Notes under the pieces: model-generated
What the model was told of the DNA's origin: nothing
The model's input: only the letters and a program-made list of their open reading frames with translations
Databases searched by the model: none
DNA from: Balneolaceae bacterium
GTDB taxonomy: Bacteria > Bacteroidota > Rhodothermia > Balneolales > Balneolaceae
Assembly: GCA_003555185.1 (NCBI GenBank)
Contig: PWFZ01000147.1
Location: 1 to 12,244, forward strand
Direction of reading: 5' to 3'
Length of the DNA stretch: 12,244 nt
Position numbers and translations under genes: made by a program
Shown: positions 1 to 6,055 of the stretch, piece after piece
Numbering within the stretch: the first letter of the stretch is position 1
How the letters are laid out: each line of letters begins with the position of its first letter

Positions 1-836
1 CCGCCATAAGCACCTACGGGGAGTCCGCCACCTATGATTTTCCCATAAGTGACAAGATCTGCCCAGACATTGTAACGCTCCTGAGCACCGCCCCGTGAAA
101 GTCGGAATCCGGTCATCACTTCGTCAAAAATAAGCACGGCTTCATACTTATCGCAGAGTTCTCGCAATCCTTCCAGAAATCCTTCGGCGGGAGGGATGCA
201 TCCCATATTTCCCGCAACCGGCTCAACGATTATGGCGGCTACGTTGTCTTTATTTTTCTTGAGGAGTTTTTCAACGCTGTCTAAATCGTTGTAGTTAGCG
301 TTGAGCGTGTCTTTGGCCGTTCCTTCGGTTACACCCGGACTGCTTGGCTGACCCAGCGTGAGTGCGCCGCTACCGGCTTTAATGAGAAAAGAGTCTGCGT
401 GGCCATGATAATTTCCTTCAAATTTAATGATTTTATCCTTTCCGGTATATCCACGGGCAATTCGAACGGCACTCATACACGCTTCCGTGCCGGAGTTAAC
501 CATTCTCACTTTCTCAACATTTGTAACCATCTGCTGTACCAGTTCGGCCATCTCAATCTCAATTTTGGTAGGGGCACCAAAAGAGGTTGAATTAAAAGAT
601 GCGTCCTGAACGGCTTTTACCACCGGTGGATAGGCGTGGCCTAAAATCATAGGCCCCCACGAACCCACGTAATCGATATATTTATTTCCATCTTCATCTG
701 TAATGATGGAGCCTTTTGCCTTTTTGAAAAAGACAGGTACACCACCTACGGATTTAAATGCCCTTGCCGGGGAGTTAACTCCGCCGGGAATGAATTTTTT
801 AGCGCGCTCGTACAGGTATTCGCTTTTTAAAAGCAT
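1..836 (-). CDS. hemL: Glutamate-1-semialdehyde 2,1-aminomutase, 3' end outside the window
   Basis: PLP-dependent enzyme that isomerises glutamate-1-semialdehyde to 5-aminolevulinate, the last step of the C5 route into tetrapyrroles; cytosolic. I translated it from the ATG whose complement is at 834-836. The product opens [20 protein letters not shown] and 278 residues are visible of a usual 430 or so. Family signatures seen: [10 protein letters not shown] near the N-terminus, [16 protein letters not shown], the PLP-ring aspartate in FDEVMTGF (D238), and the Schiff-base lysine in [11 protein letters not shown] (K266). The 28-residue spacing between these two fits the family. The missing part is the C-terminal domain. 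It lies 87 bases downstream of htpX on the same strand, and hemB is two genes upstream, so the neighbourhood is devoted to heme precursors. No frameshift seen. The identification is secure. Confidence 0.96.
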   Translation of the reverse strand, partial: MLLKSEYLYERAKKFIPGGVNSPARAFKSVGGVPVFFKKAKGSIITDEDGNKYIDYVGSWGPMILGHAYPPVVKAVQDASFNSTSFGAPTKIEIEMAELVQQMVTNVEKVRMVNSGTEACMSAVRIARGYTGKDKIIKFEGNYHGHADSFLIKAGSGALTLGQPSSPGVTEGTAKDTLNANYNDLDSVEKLLKKNKDNVAAIIVEPVAGNMGCIPPAEGFLEGLRELCDKYEAVLIFDEVMTGFRLSRGGAQERYNVWADLVTYGKIIGGGLPVGAYG

Positions 837-849
837 AATATAATAGTCG

Positions 850-884
850 TGAGTATTGAGTCCTGAGTCTTGAGTGGAGAGTTT
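850..884. repeat. Tandem heptamer array TGAGTnn in the hemL leader
   Basis: Five heptamers lie in direct succession on the plus strand: TGAGTAT, TGAGTCC, TGAGTCT, TGAGTGG and the decayed AGAGTTT. On the hemL coding strand this reads as nnACTCA units ending 13 bases before the hemL ATG. The first five bases are constant in four units and the last two vary freely, unlike a slipped simple repeat. Function unknown. Confidence 0.7.
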
Positions 885-914
885 TGAAATTCTCACAGCT
901 CATGACTCAAAACT
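880..914. repeat. Hairpin-forming inverted repeat between htpX and hemL
   Basis: Perfect 8-base arms AGTTTTGA (880-887) and TCAAAACT (907-914) enclose a 19-base loop. The left arm runs into the TGAGT heptamer array. On the minus strand no T run follows the stem, so it is a poor intrinsic terminator for htpX. It may be a decayed repeat element or part of the hemL leader. Confidence 0.45.
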
Positions 915-915
915 A
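908..915 (-). promoter_or_regulatory. Possible -7 element for hemL
   Basis: The minus strand reads TAGTTTTG, an exact match to the Bacteroidota -7 consensus TAnnTTTG, just after the htpX stop codon. No TTG is found 19-21 bases upstream, so only half of the promoter is supported. If used, transcription would start near 900 and the TGAGT heptamers would lie in the hemL 5' leader. Confidence 0.25.
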
Positions 916-923
916 TATTCTAA

Positions 924-1814
924 TTAATCAGTCATGTTACGAAGTGCAGCGATGCGATCCTCAAGAGGAGGGTGTGTGGTGAAAAGAGCTTTAATTCCTT
1001 TTCTCTTGCCACTTGTAATTCCAAACGCCTGCATTGATTCCGGCATTTGATTAGGTACATTGCTCTCTTTTTGTAATCGCTGAAGAGCAGCAATCATTCC
1101 CTGTCGACTGCCAAGCCGGGCGCCGTCTCTGTCGGCCACAAACTCACGTCTTCTTGAAAACCAAAAAACAATGGTAGAAGCCAAAAATGCGAGTACAATT
1201 TCAGCCACAATAGTTGTGACGAAATAGCCAATTCCAAGGCCTTCTTCGTTTTTCAGGATCATACGATCAACTGCAAACCCTACGATTCGTGCGAGGAACA
1301 TCACAAAAGCGTTGACGACACCCTGTATAAGGGCAAGCGTAACCATATCTCCGTTCGCTACGTGACCAATTTCGTGGCCCATAACGGCCTTGATCTCTTC
1401 GCGATCAAAGCGCTGCATCATACCTTCACTTACTGCTACAAGAGCTTTGTTTTTGTTGGCACCGGTTGCAAAAGCATTTGCCTGCTGGGCGGGGAAAATA
1501 CCCACTTCGGGCATTCCAATTCCGGCAGCACGGGCTTGTTCTTCAACCGTTCTTACAAGCCACTGCTCCCGTTCACTTTTAGGTTCTTTAATAATTTGAA
1601 CCTTGGTCGTCCACTTAGCAATCTTTTTAGAAAGAAGAAGTGAAACGAGAGAAATACCCATACCAAAAATGAGACAGAAGACCAGAAGTGCCTGCAGGTT
1701 TAGTTGAGTTCCTGTTTCGTCCAGAAACCCTCCAACTCCCAGAAGAGACATTGTAATACTTGCCACAATTAGGATGGCGATGTTGGTCGCCAAAAATAAA
1801 AATATTCTTTTCAT
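924..1814 (-). CDS. htpX: Zinc metalloprotease HtpX, inner membrane
   Basis: M48-family membrane protease that cleaves misfolded or damaged membrane proteins, acting beside FtsH in quality control. Length 296 residues, normal for HtpX (about 285-300). The zinc site is complete: VMGHEIGHVANGD gives H147, E148 and H151, and RRREFVADRDGARL supplies the third ligand E224. Hydrophobic segments lie at about residues 4-28, 41-61, 158-180 and 196-220, the usual HtpX pattern with the active site on the cytoplasmic side. The TGANKNKALVAVSEG block before the HExxH motif is also typical. It starts at ATG (complement of 1812-1814) after a leader containing a (GT)6 tract on the plus strand (1822-1833). It sits between hemB and hemL on the same strand, but both gaps are long and repeat-rich, so co-transcription is uncertain. 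In other bacteria htpX responds to envelope or heat stress; nothing here shows how it is controlled. Confidence 0.96.
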   Translation of the reverse strand: MKRIFLFLATNIAILIVASITMSLLGVGGFLDETGTQLNLQALLVFCLIFGMGISLVSLLLSKKIAKWTTKVQIIKEPKSEREQWLVRTVEEQARAAGIGMPEVGIFPAQQANAFATGANKNKALVAVSEGMMQRFDREEIKAVMGHEIGHVANGDMVTLALIQGVVNAFVMFLARIVGFAVDRMILKNEEGLGIGYFVTTIVAEIVLAFLASTIVFWFSRRREFVADRDGARLGSRQGMIAALQRLQKESNVPNQMPESMQAFGITSGKRKGIKALFTTHPPLEDRIAALRNMTD

Positions 1815-1857
1815 GTTATTCGTGTGTGTGTGTTGTTGAGTTGTTAATATTCGTTCG

Positions 1858-1968
1858 TACTTCTCGTACCGTAGCTCGCCATGCTTCTCGTATTGCAGCT
1901 CTGCTGCGATACGAGAAGCCCCCCTTCCGAAGGGGGGAAATCACGCAAAGCGTGATAGGGGGATGATC
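1858..1968. repeat. Cluster of three adjacent palindromes with an eroded direct repeat
   Basis: Three hairpins follow each other. The first has 16-base arms at 1883-1898 and 1904-1919 with one G/T mismatch and a 5-base loop. The second is CCCCCCTTC / GAAGGGGGG at 1919-1937, separated by one base. The third is ATCACGC / GCGTGAT at 1940-1956 with loop AAA. They are followed by AGGGGGATGATC (1957-1968), whose exact complement recurs at 3213-3224. The left arm of the first hairpin is also duplicated imperfectly at 1858-1877 (16 of 20 bases match 1882-1901). This is the architecture of a dispersed REP/BIME-like intergenic palindrome. It lies 44-154 bases upstream of htpX. Confidence 0.75.
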
Positions 1969-2049
1969 GTTAAGGCTTAAAATTTTTTATTATAGTTTAG
2001 TGCATTGTCAACGTTCATAACCTTAAGGAGCAGAGCTCAATCACCAGAA

Positions 2050-2150
2050 CCTTCAAGCGTCCGCAGGTCCTTGATGCGTTCGATTCATTAATCATACATG
2101 TGACGCTTGAAGGACTTCTCCGCCAGCCGGCAGATTCAGACGCTTCAAGG
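2050..2150. repeat. Four copies of a 12-mer (CCTTCAAGCGTC) in both orientations after hemB
   Basis: Copy A, CCTTCAAGCGTC, is at 2050-2061. Copy B, CCTTGATGCGTT, is at 2069-2080 (9 of 12 identical to A). Copy C, GACGCTTGAAGG, is at 2102-2113 and is the perfect reverse complement of A. Copy D, GACGCTTCAAGG, is at 2139-2150 and matches C at 11 of 12. A can pair with C (12 bp) or D (11 of 12), so alternative folds exist. D begins 12 bases beyond the hemB stop codon. No T run follows on the minus strand, so I do not call it an intrinsic terminator. Confidence 0.65.
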
Positions 2151-2161
2151 TCACGCTATTA

Positions 2162-3151
2162 TCAAAGTAACAATAATCGTGCCGCATCTTTTGCGAAGTA
2201 AGTGGCAATCAGGTCAGCGCCCGCTCTTTTAAATCCGGTCAGAGCCTCCATCATGGCCTCATTTTCATTCAGCCATCCTTTTTGAGCCGCAGCTTTTATC
2301 ATGGCATATTCGCCCGATACATTGTACACCGAAACAGGAACGGAGACCGATTCCTTAACCGCACGCACCACATCAAGATAAGGAAGCCCGGGCTTTACCA
2401 TGATGATATCTGCCCCTTCCTGCTCATCCAGTTGCGCTTCTTTTACGGCTTCTACAACGTTTGATGGGTTCATTTGGTACGTCTTCTTATCTCCAAATCC
2501 AGGGGCTGAATCGAGCGCATCCCGAAACGGTCCATAGTAACTGGAGGCATATTTTGCACTGTATGCCATGATTCCGGTATCAAAAAATTGGGCGGTTTCA
2601 AGCGCGTGCCGCATCATTCCGATCCGGCCGTCCATCATGTCTGATGGAGCCACTAAATCCGCTCCGGCCTCTGCATGACTCACTGCCATTTTGGCCAGCA
2701 GTTCTGCACTTTTATCATTAATAATCTTTCCATCTACTACAATTCCGTCATGGCCATAACTGCTGTAAGGGTCCAGCGCAATGTCGGTCATCAGCACCAT
2801 ATCGGGAAATTCTTTTTTGATAGCTGCTGTAGTCTTCTGCATCAATCCATCGGGGTTGAGCGCTTCTGTCCCTTTGTTATCTTTTTTGTCATCCGGCACC
2901 TTGGCAAACAGCAGAACCGAAAGAATCCCGAGAGATTGGATCTCCTCAATTTCTTTCATCAATAAATCCTGCGTAAAACAGTAGTAGCCCGGCATGGAGG
3001 AGATTTCGGCTTTCTGATTTTGTCCTTCCATAACAAATAACGGAGCAATAAAATCGGCTGCGGACAGGTGGTTTTCGGAAACCATTCTGCGCATATTTTC
3101 AGATATACGTAAACGTCTTGGCCGTGAATTTGGAAAAAGAGATCTACTCAT
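2162..3151 (-). CDS. hemB: Porphobilinogen synthase (delta-aminolevulinic acid dehydratase), magnesium-type
   Basis: Condenses two 5-aminolevulinate molecules to porphobilinogen, the step after HemL; a cytosolic homo-oligomer. Length 329 residues, typical. The Schiff-base lysines are visible: K200 in MAYSAKYASSYYGPF and K253 in IMVKPGLPYLD. The metal segment reads ALDPYSSYGHDG (about 126-136), with aspartates where zinc enzymes carry cysteines. This is the cysteine-free class seen in Pseudomonas-like enzymes, which use magnesium rather than an active-site zinc. The C-terminus KDAARLLLL is slightly unusual but follows the normal GADLIATYFA block. The ATG start gives the standard N-terminus RPRRLRISENMRRMV. 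Upstream lies a repeat and then the M28 peptidase on the same strand; no clear promoter is seen. Confidence 0.97.
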   Translation of the reverse strand: MSRSLFPNSRPRRLRISENMRRMVSENHLSAADFIAPLFVMEGQNQKAEISSMPGYYCFTQDLLMKEIEEIQSLGILSVLLFAKVPDDKKDNKGTEALNPDGLMQKTTAAIKKEFPDMVLMTDIALDPYSSYGHDGIVVDGKIINDKSAELLAKMAVSHAEAGADLVAPSDMMDGRIGMMRHALETAQFFDTGIMAYSAKYASSYYGPFRDALDSAPGFGDKKTYQMNPSNVVEAVKEAQLDEQEGADIIMVKPGLPYLDVVRAVKESVSVPVSVYNVSGEYAMIKAAAQKGWLNENEAMMEALTGFKRAGADLIATYFAKDAARLLLL

Positions 3152-3212
3152 TTTATAGTTTTATTTATTGATAACTAGTTGCAAAAATGCTGAATCGAAT
3201 CAAGTTCATGGT

Positions 3213-3257
3213 GATCATCCCCCTGCTCACTGCGTTCGCTACCCCTTCAAAGGGGGA
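3213..3257. repeat. Second, diverged copy of the intergenic palindromic repeat
   Basis: GATCATCCCCCT at 3213-3224 is the exact reverse complement of 1957-1968. It is followed by a decayed stem (TCACTGCGTTCGC replacing the ATCACGC hairpin) and by a CCCCTT / AAGGGG hairpin at 3242-3255. The order of parts matches the 1919-1968 element read on the opposite strand, so the two copies are inverted relative to each other and flank hemB. It lies about 60-105 bases upstream of the hemB start, between hemB and the M28 gene. Confidence 0.65.
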
Positions 3258-3303
3258 CTATCCAGTTTGAACCGACTCATCTAAGACCAAAGAAACTTAC
3301 ACC

Positions 3304-3334
3304 AGTGAAATGAATCCGATGTTAAGATTTCACT
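3304..3334 (-). terminator. Weak inverted repeat at the end of the M28 gene
   Basis: Arms AGTGAAAT (3304-3311) and ATTTCACT (3327-3334) form a perfect 8-base inverted repeat with a 15-base loop; it overlaps the stop codon by one base. It is AT-rich and no T run follows on the minus strand, so a terminator role is only a possibility. Confidence 0.2.
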
Positions 3335-4995
3335 TATTCCAATTCCCTTAAATACTGCAGTCTGGCAGCTTCAAACTCATCATTTTCTTCCCACTTCATC
3401 ATCTCATCGGCGTTAATGATGTGAAAAGCAGATCTAAAGAAAAGACGGGTGTCTTTCTCCATGCCTTCCAGGTCCCAGAATTCATTGATTTTATCTGACG
3501 GTGCATGATAGTTTGCTGCATTAGCGCTATCAATCGCGGCGATTTCTGCCTCTGATTTCCCTACATAATCCCGACCACGGTTGGGGAAAATGGCCGGAAT
3601 TCCAATTTTAGCAAAGGAAAAGTGGTCTGACCGATAAAAATATCCTTGTCCCGGTTCGGGGTCAGGTTTTACCACACGGCCTTCCTCTTCGGCATATTTT
3701 TTAATCACGTCGGTGATGGTGTTTCTGCCATAGCCAACAAGAACCACATCGTTTGATAGTCCATACACCTGCATGCCATCAAGGTTCAGGTTTGCGGTTA
3801 CTTTTCCGGGGTGAACCGTTGGATTTGCCGCCCAGTACTGAGATCCCAAAAGTCCCATCTCTTCAGCACCAACCAGCACAAACAGGGCGCTTCGTTTCAT
3901 TTTAGATTCCACATTTTTAAGTGCATTAGCAACATTGAGTACTGCACTTACGCCCGCTGCATTATCCAGGGCACCATTGTTAATGGAGTCTCCATCAACA
4001 GGATTTGTAATCCCAAGGTGGTCATGATGAGCAGAAAAAATCATGTACTCGTTCTGCAAATCGGGATCGCTTCCGGTAATTTTACCAACCACATTGTTGG
4101 ATGCCATATCGCTGTAGGTTGCGGAGAGGTTTACATCAATAGTAACTCCATTTAGTGTTACAGGCTCAAAGTCCCGGCTTGCGGCAGCGTCAAGCTGTTC
4201 ATGGAGATCCATTCCGGCGTAGCTAAAAAGACTTTCGGAGCTTTCTGATGTCAGCCAACTGTTAAATTCAGGAACAGGTCCGTTTCCGTTATCTTCTGAC
4301 TGAAGAGCAAAACGTTCGCGCCCCCAGCTGTTTTCTACGATGCTCCAGCCATAGCCGGCAGTGGGCGTGGTGTGAATAATAATGGCTCCGAGTGCTCCCA
4401 TCTCCTCGGCTTTTTCAAATTTGTAACTCCATCTTCCGTAGTAGAGGCGAGAATCTCCTTCAAAAATATCGGGATCGTAGGATGGATCACTATTTTTGTA
4501 CACCAAAATTTTCCCTTCCACATCGGCACCTTTGTAATCATCCCAGTCAAATTCCGGCGCCTGAATTCCATACCCTACATACACAACTTCTGCATTTTCG
4601 ATCTGAACCTGTTCTGCCTCATTACTTGGCCAGGCCATAAATTCGGTTCTGTATTCCAGTTCATCAACCACGTTTCCGTTGTGGCGAATGTTAAATCGTG
4701 CGCTTTGTCCATCTACCTGCTGACCCAGCAGCGGAAATTCCTGCAGAAATGATCCGTCTTCCATTCCCGGTTCAATTCCTATAGATTGAAACTGCTCGAT
4801 GATGTAATTCAGCGTAAGCACTTCTCCGCGGGTGGCAGGAGCTCGTCCTTCAAATTCATCAGACGAGAGAACCTCAATTGGCTCAAGCAGAGACTGCTCG
4901 GTAATTAATTTTGCAGCATCCTCAACGGATGATTCCTGGCAGGCAGAGACAAACAGTAAAACAAGTAAAATCAGTAGTGATTGAATTCGATACAT
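3334..4995 (-). CDS. Secreted lipoprotein M28-family metallopeptidase with PA-like insert
   Basis: Predicted zinc aminopeptidase or carboxypeptidase of family M28, exported and lipid-anchored. I chose the start at 4995 because it gives a clean type II signal peptide, MYRIQSLLILLVLLFVSAC, with lipidated C19. An in-frame ATG at 5031 would add 12 polar residues in front. The product is 553 residues. Residues about 138-260 resemble a protease-associated (PA) insert (YVGYGI, ADVEGKILVY, YYGRWSYKFEKAEEMGALGAII). The catalytic domain has all M28 ligands: H323 and D325 in SAHHDHLG, D344 in GALDNAAGV, the pair E378-E379 in GAEEMGLLGS, D406 in NLDGMQ, and H458 in YRSDHFSF. Its probable role is scavenging peptides outside the cell. 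It is divergent from the redox operon and has no obvious functional partner here. The exact substrate cannot be read from sequence. Confidence 0.9.
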   Translation of the reverse strand: MYRIQSLLILLVLLFVSACQESSVEDAAKLITEQSLLEPIEVLSSDEFEGRAPATRGEVLTLNYIIEQFQSIGIEPGMEDGSFLQEFPLLGQQVDGQSARFNIRHNGNVVDELEYRTEFMAWPSNEAEQVQIENAEVVYVGYGIQAPEFDWDDYKGADVEGKILVYKNSDPSYDPDIFEGDSRLYYGRWSYKFEKAEEMGALGAIIIHTTPTAGYGWSIVENSWGRERFALQSEDNGNGPVPEFNSWLTSESSESLFSYAGMDLHEQLDAAASRDFEPVTLNGVTIDVNLSATYSDMASNNVVGKITGSDPDLQNEYMIFSAHHDHLGITNPVDGDSINNGALDNAAGVSAVLNVANALKNVESKMKRSALFVLVGAEEMGLLGSQYWAANPTVHPGKVTANLNLDGMQVYGLSNDVVLVGYGRNTITDVIKKYAEEEGRVVKPDPEPGQGYFYRSDHFSFAKIGIPAIFPNRGRDYVGKSEAEIAAIDSANAANYHAPSDKINEFWDLEGMEKDTRLFFRSAFHIINADEMMKWEENDEFEAARLQYLRELE

Positions 4996-5055
4996 AGGTA
5001 GGGATTGATTTAGAGTGTCTTTACAAAGCATTTAAACGATATTTTTGTTGCTCAC

Positions 5056-5061
5056 ATTATA
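5056..5061 (-). promoter_or_regulatory. Possible -10 box for the M28 peptidase
   Basis: The minus strand reads TATAAT at 5061-5056, 61-66 bases before the chosen M28 start. No good -35 is found at 17 bases, nor a TTG at the Bacteroidota distance. On the plus strand of the same gap, TAACTTTT (5179-5186) is one mismatch from TAnnTTTG, about 46 bases before the short-chain dehydrogenase gene, but its nearest TTG is only 16 bases upstream. Both are weak. Confidence 0.25.
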
Positions 5062-5231
5062 CGGTTATTCAGCGAAAAGTTCTCTTACGGTTTAGGGTAT
5101 GAAATAAAAGGTTAGCAGCTGTGGGCGAGCGAAATATTGCGATATGGCCAATTTTTTTATTGAATAGCTCCACTTAGTTAACTTTTAATATATTGAGCTC
5201 TGTCAATGAATGAGATTAACGAATAGATATC

Positions 5232-6050
5232 ATGCTGGATTACTATAAAAACAAAACGGTACTCATTACAGGAGCTGCAAGTGGTATAGGAAAACGATTT
5301 GCAGAACGTGTTGCTGATGTTGAAGGAATAACACTCATTTTATGGGATCGGAATCCCGATTTGCTGGCGAAAAATCGCAAACATTTACCGCAAACGGCTA
5401 CGGTACATGCTTCCGGGGTTGATGTCACCGATTCGGCAATTATTCAAACTGAAGCAAACTTGCTTATAAAAGATGGGGTGGTTCCTGACGTCATCATAAA
5501 TTGTGCAGGAATAGTCGTGGGAAAAATGTTTCATGAACATGAATTTCATGATATTGAAGCCACAATGCAGATAAATACTGTTGGAAGTATGCATGTTGTC
5601 AGAGCCTTCATCAATCCGATGATAGAAAGAAACAGCGGACAGATCGTGAACCTTGCTTCTGCGTCGGGTTACATAGGTAATCCGCGAATGAGCGTATATG
5701 CTGCGAGTAAATGGGCCGTTATTGGGTGGTCGGAATCCCTGCGCATTGAAATGAAGAGATTAAATGTCGGAATCGGGGTGATATCAGTGATTCCGAGCTA
5801 CATTAAAACAGGTATGTTTGATGGAGTAAAGCCACCGTTTTTGGTGCCATTGCTGGAGACAGATCAAATAGTAGACAAAATGATTCGCGGTATTGCAAAA
5901 CGAAAAGGCAAAATACAGGCACCGTTTATGGTGCGGACAGTTCCGTTGTTAAAAGCAGTGTTGCCCGATAATGCATTTGACTGGGTTGCGGGAAAGTTGC
6001 TGGGAGTGTACCAATCTATGGATACATTTAAAGGACGAATTAAAGAGTAG
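5232..6050 (+). CDS. Short-chain dehydrogenase/reductase, resembling lipid-alcohol (SDR16C-like) enzymes
   Basis: NAD(P)-dependent oxidoreductase of 272 residues, classical SDR. The cofactor motif is TGAASGIG (13-20), then NCAG at 90-93, catalytic N115, S143 in LASASGYIG, and the Y156-x3-K160 pair in YAASKWA. The acidic or polar residues after the second strand (LILWDRN) suggest NAD(H) preference, which is uncertain. The C-terminal part (about 221-272) reads KRKGKIQAP, then LLPD-like and LLGVYQSMDTFKGR. To me this resembles SDRs that act on retinol, sterols or long-chain alcohols at membranes; this is a resemblance, not proof. It is the first gene of a tight operon: the next gene starts 5 bases after its stop. 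Upstream is a 236-base divergent gap with the M28 gene. Substrate unknown. Confidence 0.88.
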   Translation: MLDYYKNKTVLITGAASGIGKRFAERVADVEGITLILWDRNPDLLAKNRKHLPQTATVHASGVDVTDSAIIQTEANLLIKDGVVPDVIINCAGIVVGKMFHEHEFHDIEATMQINTVGSMHVVRAFINPMIERNSGQIVNLASASGYIGNPRMSVYAASKWAVIGWSESLRIEMKRLNVGIGVISVIPSYIKTGMFDGVKPPFLVPLLETDQIVDKMIRGIAKRKGKIQAPFMVRTVPLLKAVLPDNAFDWVAGKLLGVYQSMDTFKGRIKE

Positions 6051-6055
6051 AATGC

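Larger units (their letters stand above)
1815..2161. other. Gene-free region between hemB and htpX
   Basis: No convincing gene is present. The region holds the (GT)6 tract at 1822-1833, the palindromic cluster at 1858-1968, an AT-rich stretch at 1979-2000, and four copies of a 12-mer at 2050-2150. It must contain the end of the hemB transcript and probably the htpX promoter, but I find neither a T-tailed terminator nor a TAnnTTTG element on the minus strand. Confidence 0.7.

Noticed and set aside
850..884. TGAGTnn array as a CRISPR or minisatellite
   Set aside because: Units are only 7 bases with no spacers and only four or five copies, so it is not a CRISPR array; no cas genes are near.
1822..1833. 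(GT)6 tract as a phase-variation switch for htpX
   Set aside because: Six units is short, it lies in the leader and not in the coding frame, and nothing shows that its length would alter expression.
1989..2011. TTGACA and TATAAT on the minus strand upstream of htpX
   Set aside because: The spacer is only 11 bases, far short of the 16-18 needed for a sigma-70-type promoter, and there is no TAnnTTTG match.
4335..4571. 78-residue open frame on the minus strand inside the M28 gene
   Set aside because: It lies in another frame of a well-supported gene and shows no recognisable motif.
4996..5031. Upstream ATG at 5031 for the M28 peptidase
   Set aside because: It would put 12 polar residues in front of the signal peptide and spoil the lipoprotein signal; the ATG at 4995 gives an ideal one. 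It is not fully excluded.
5129..5150. ATATTGCGATAT-like near-palindrome in the M28/SDR gap
   Set aside because: Imperfect at the centre and short; likely chance in AT-rich sequence.
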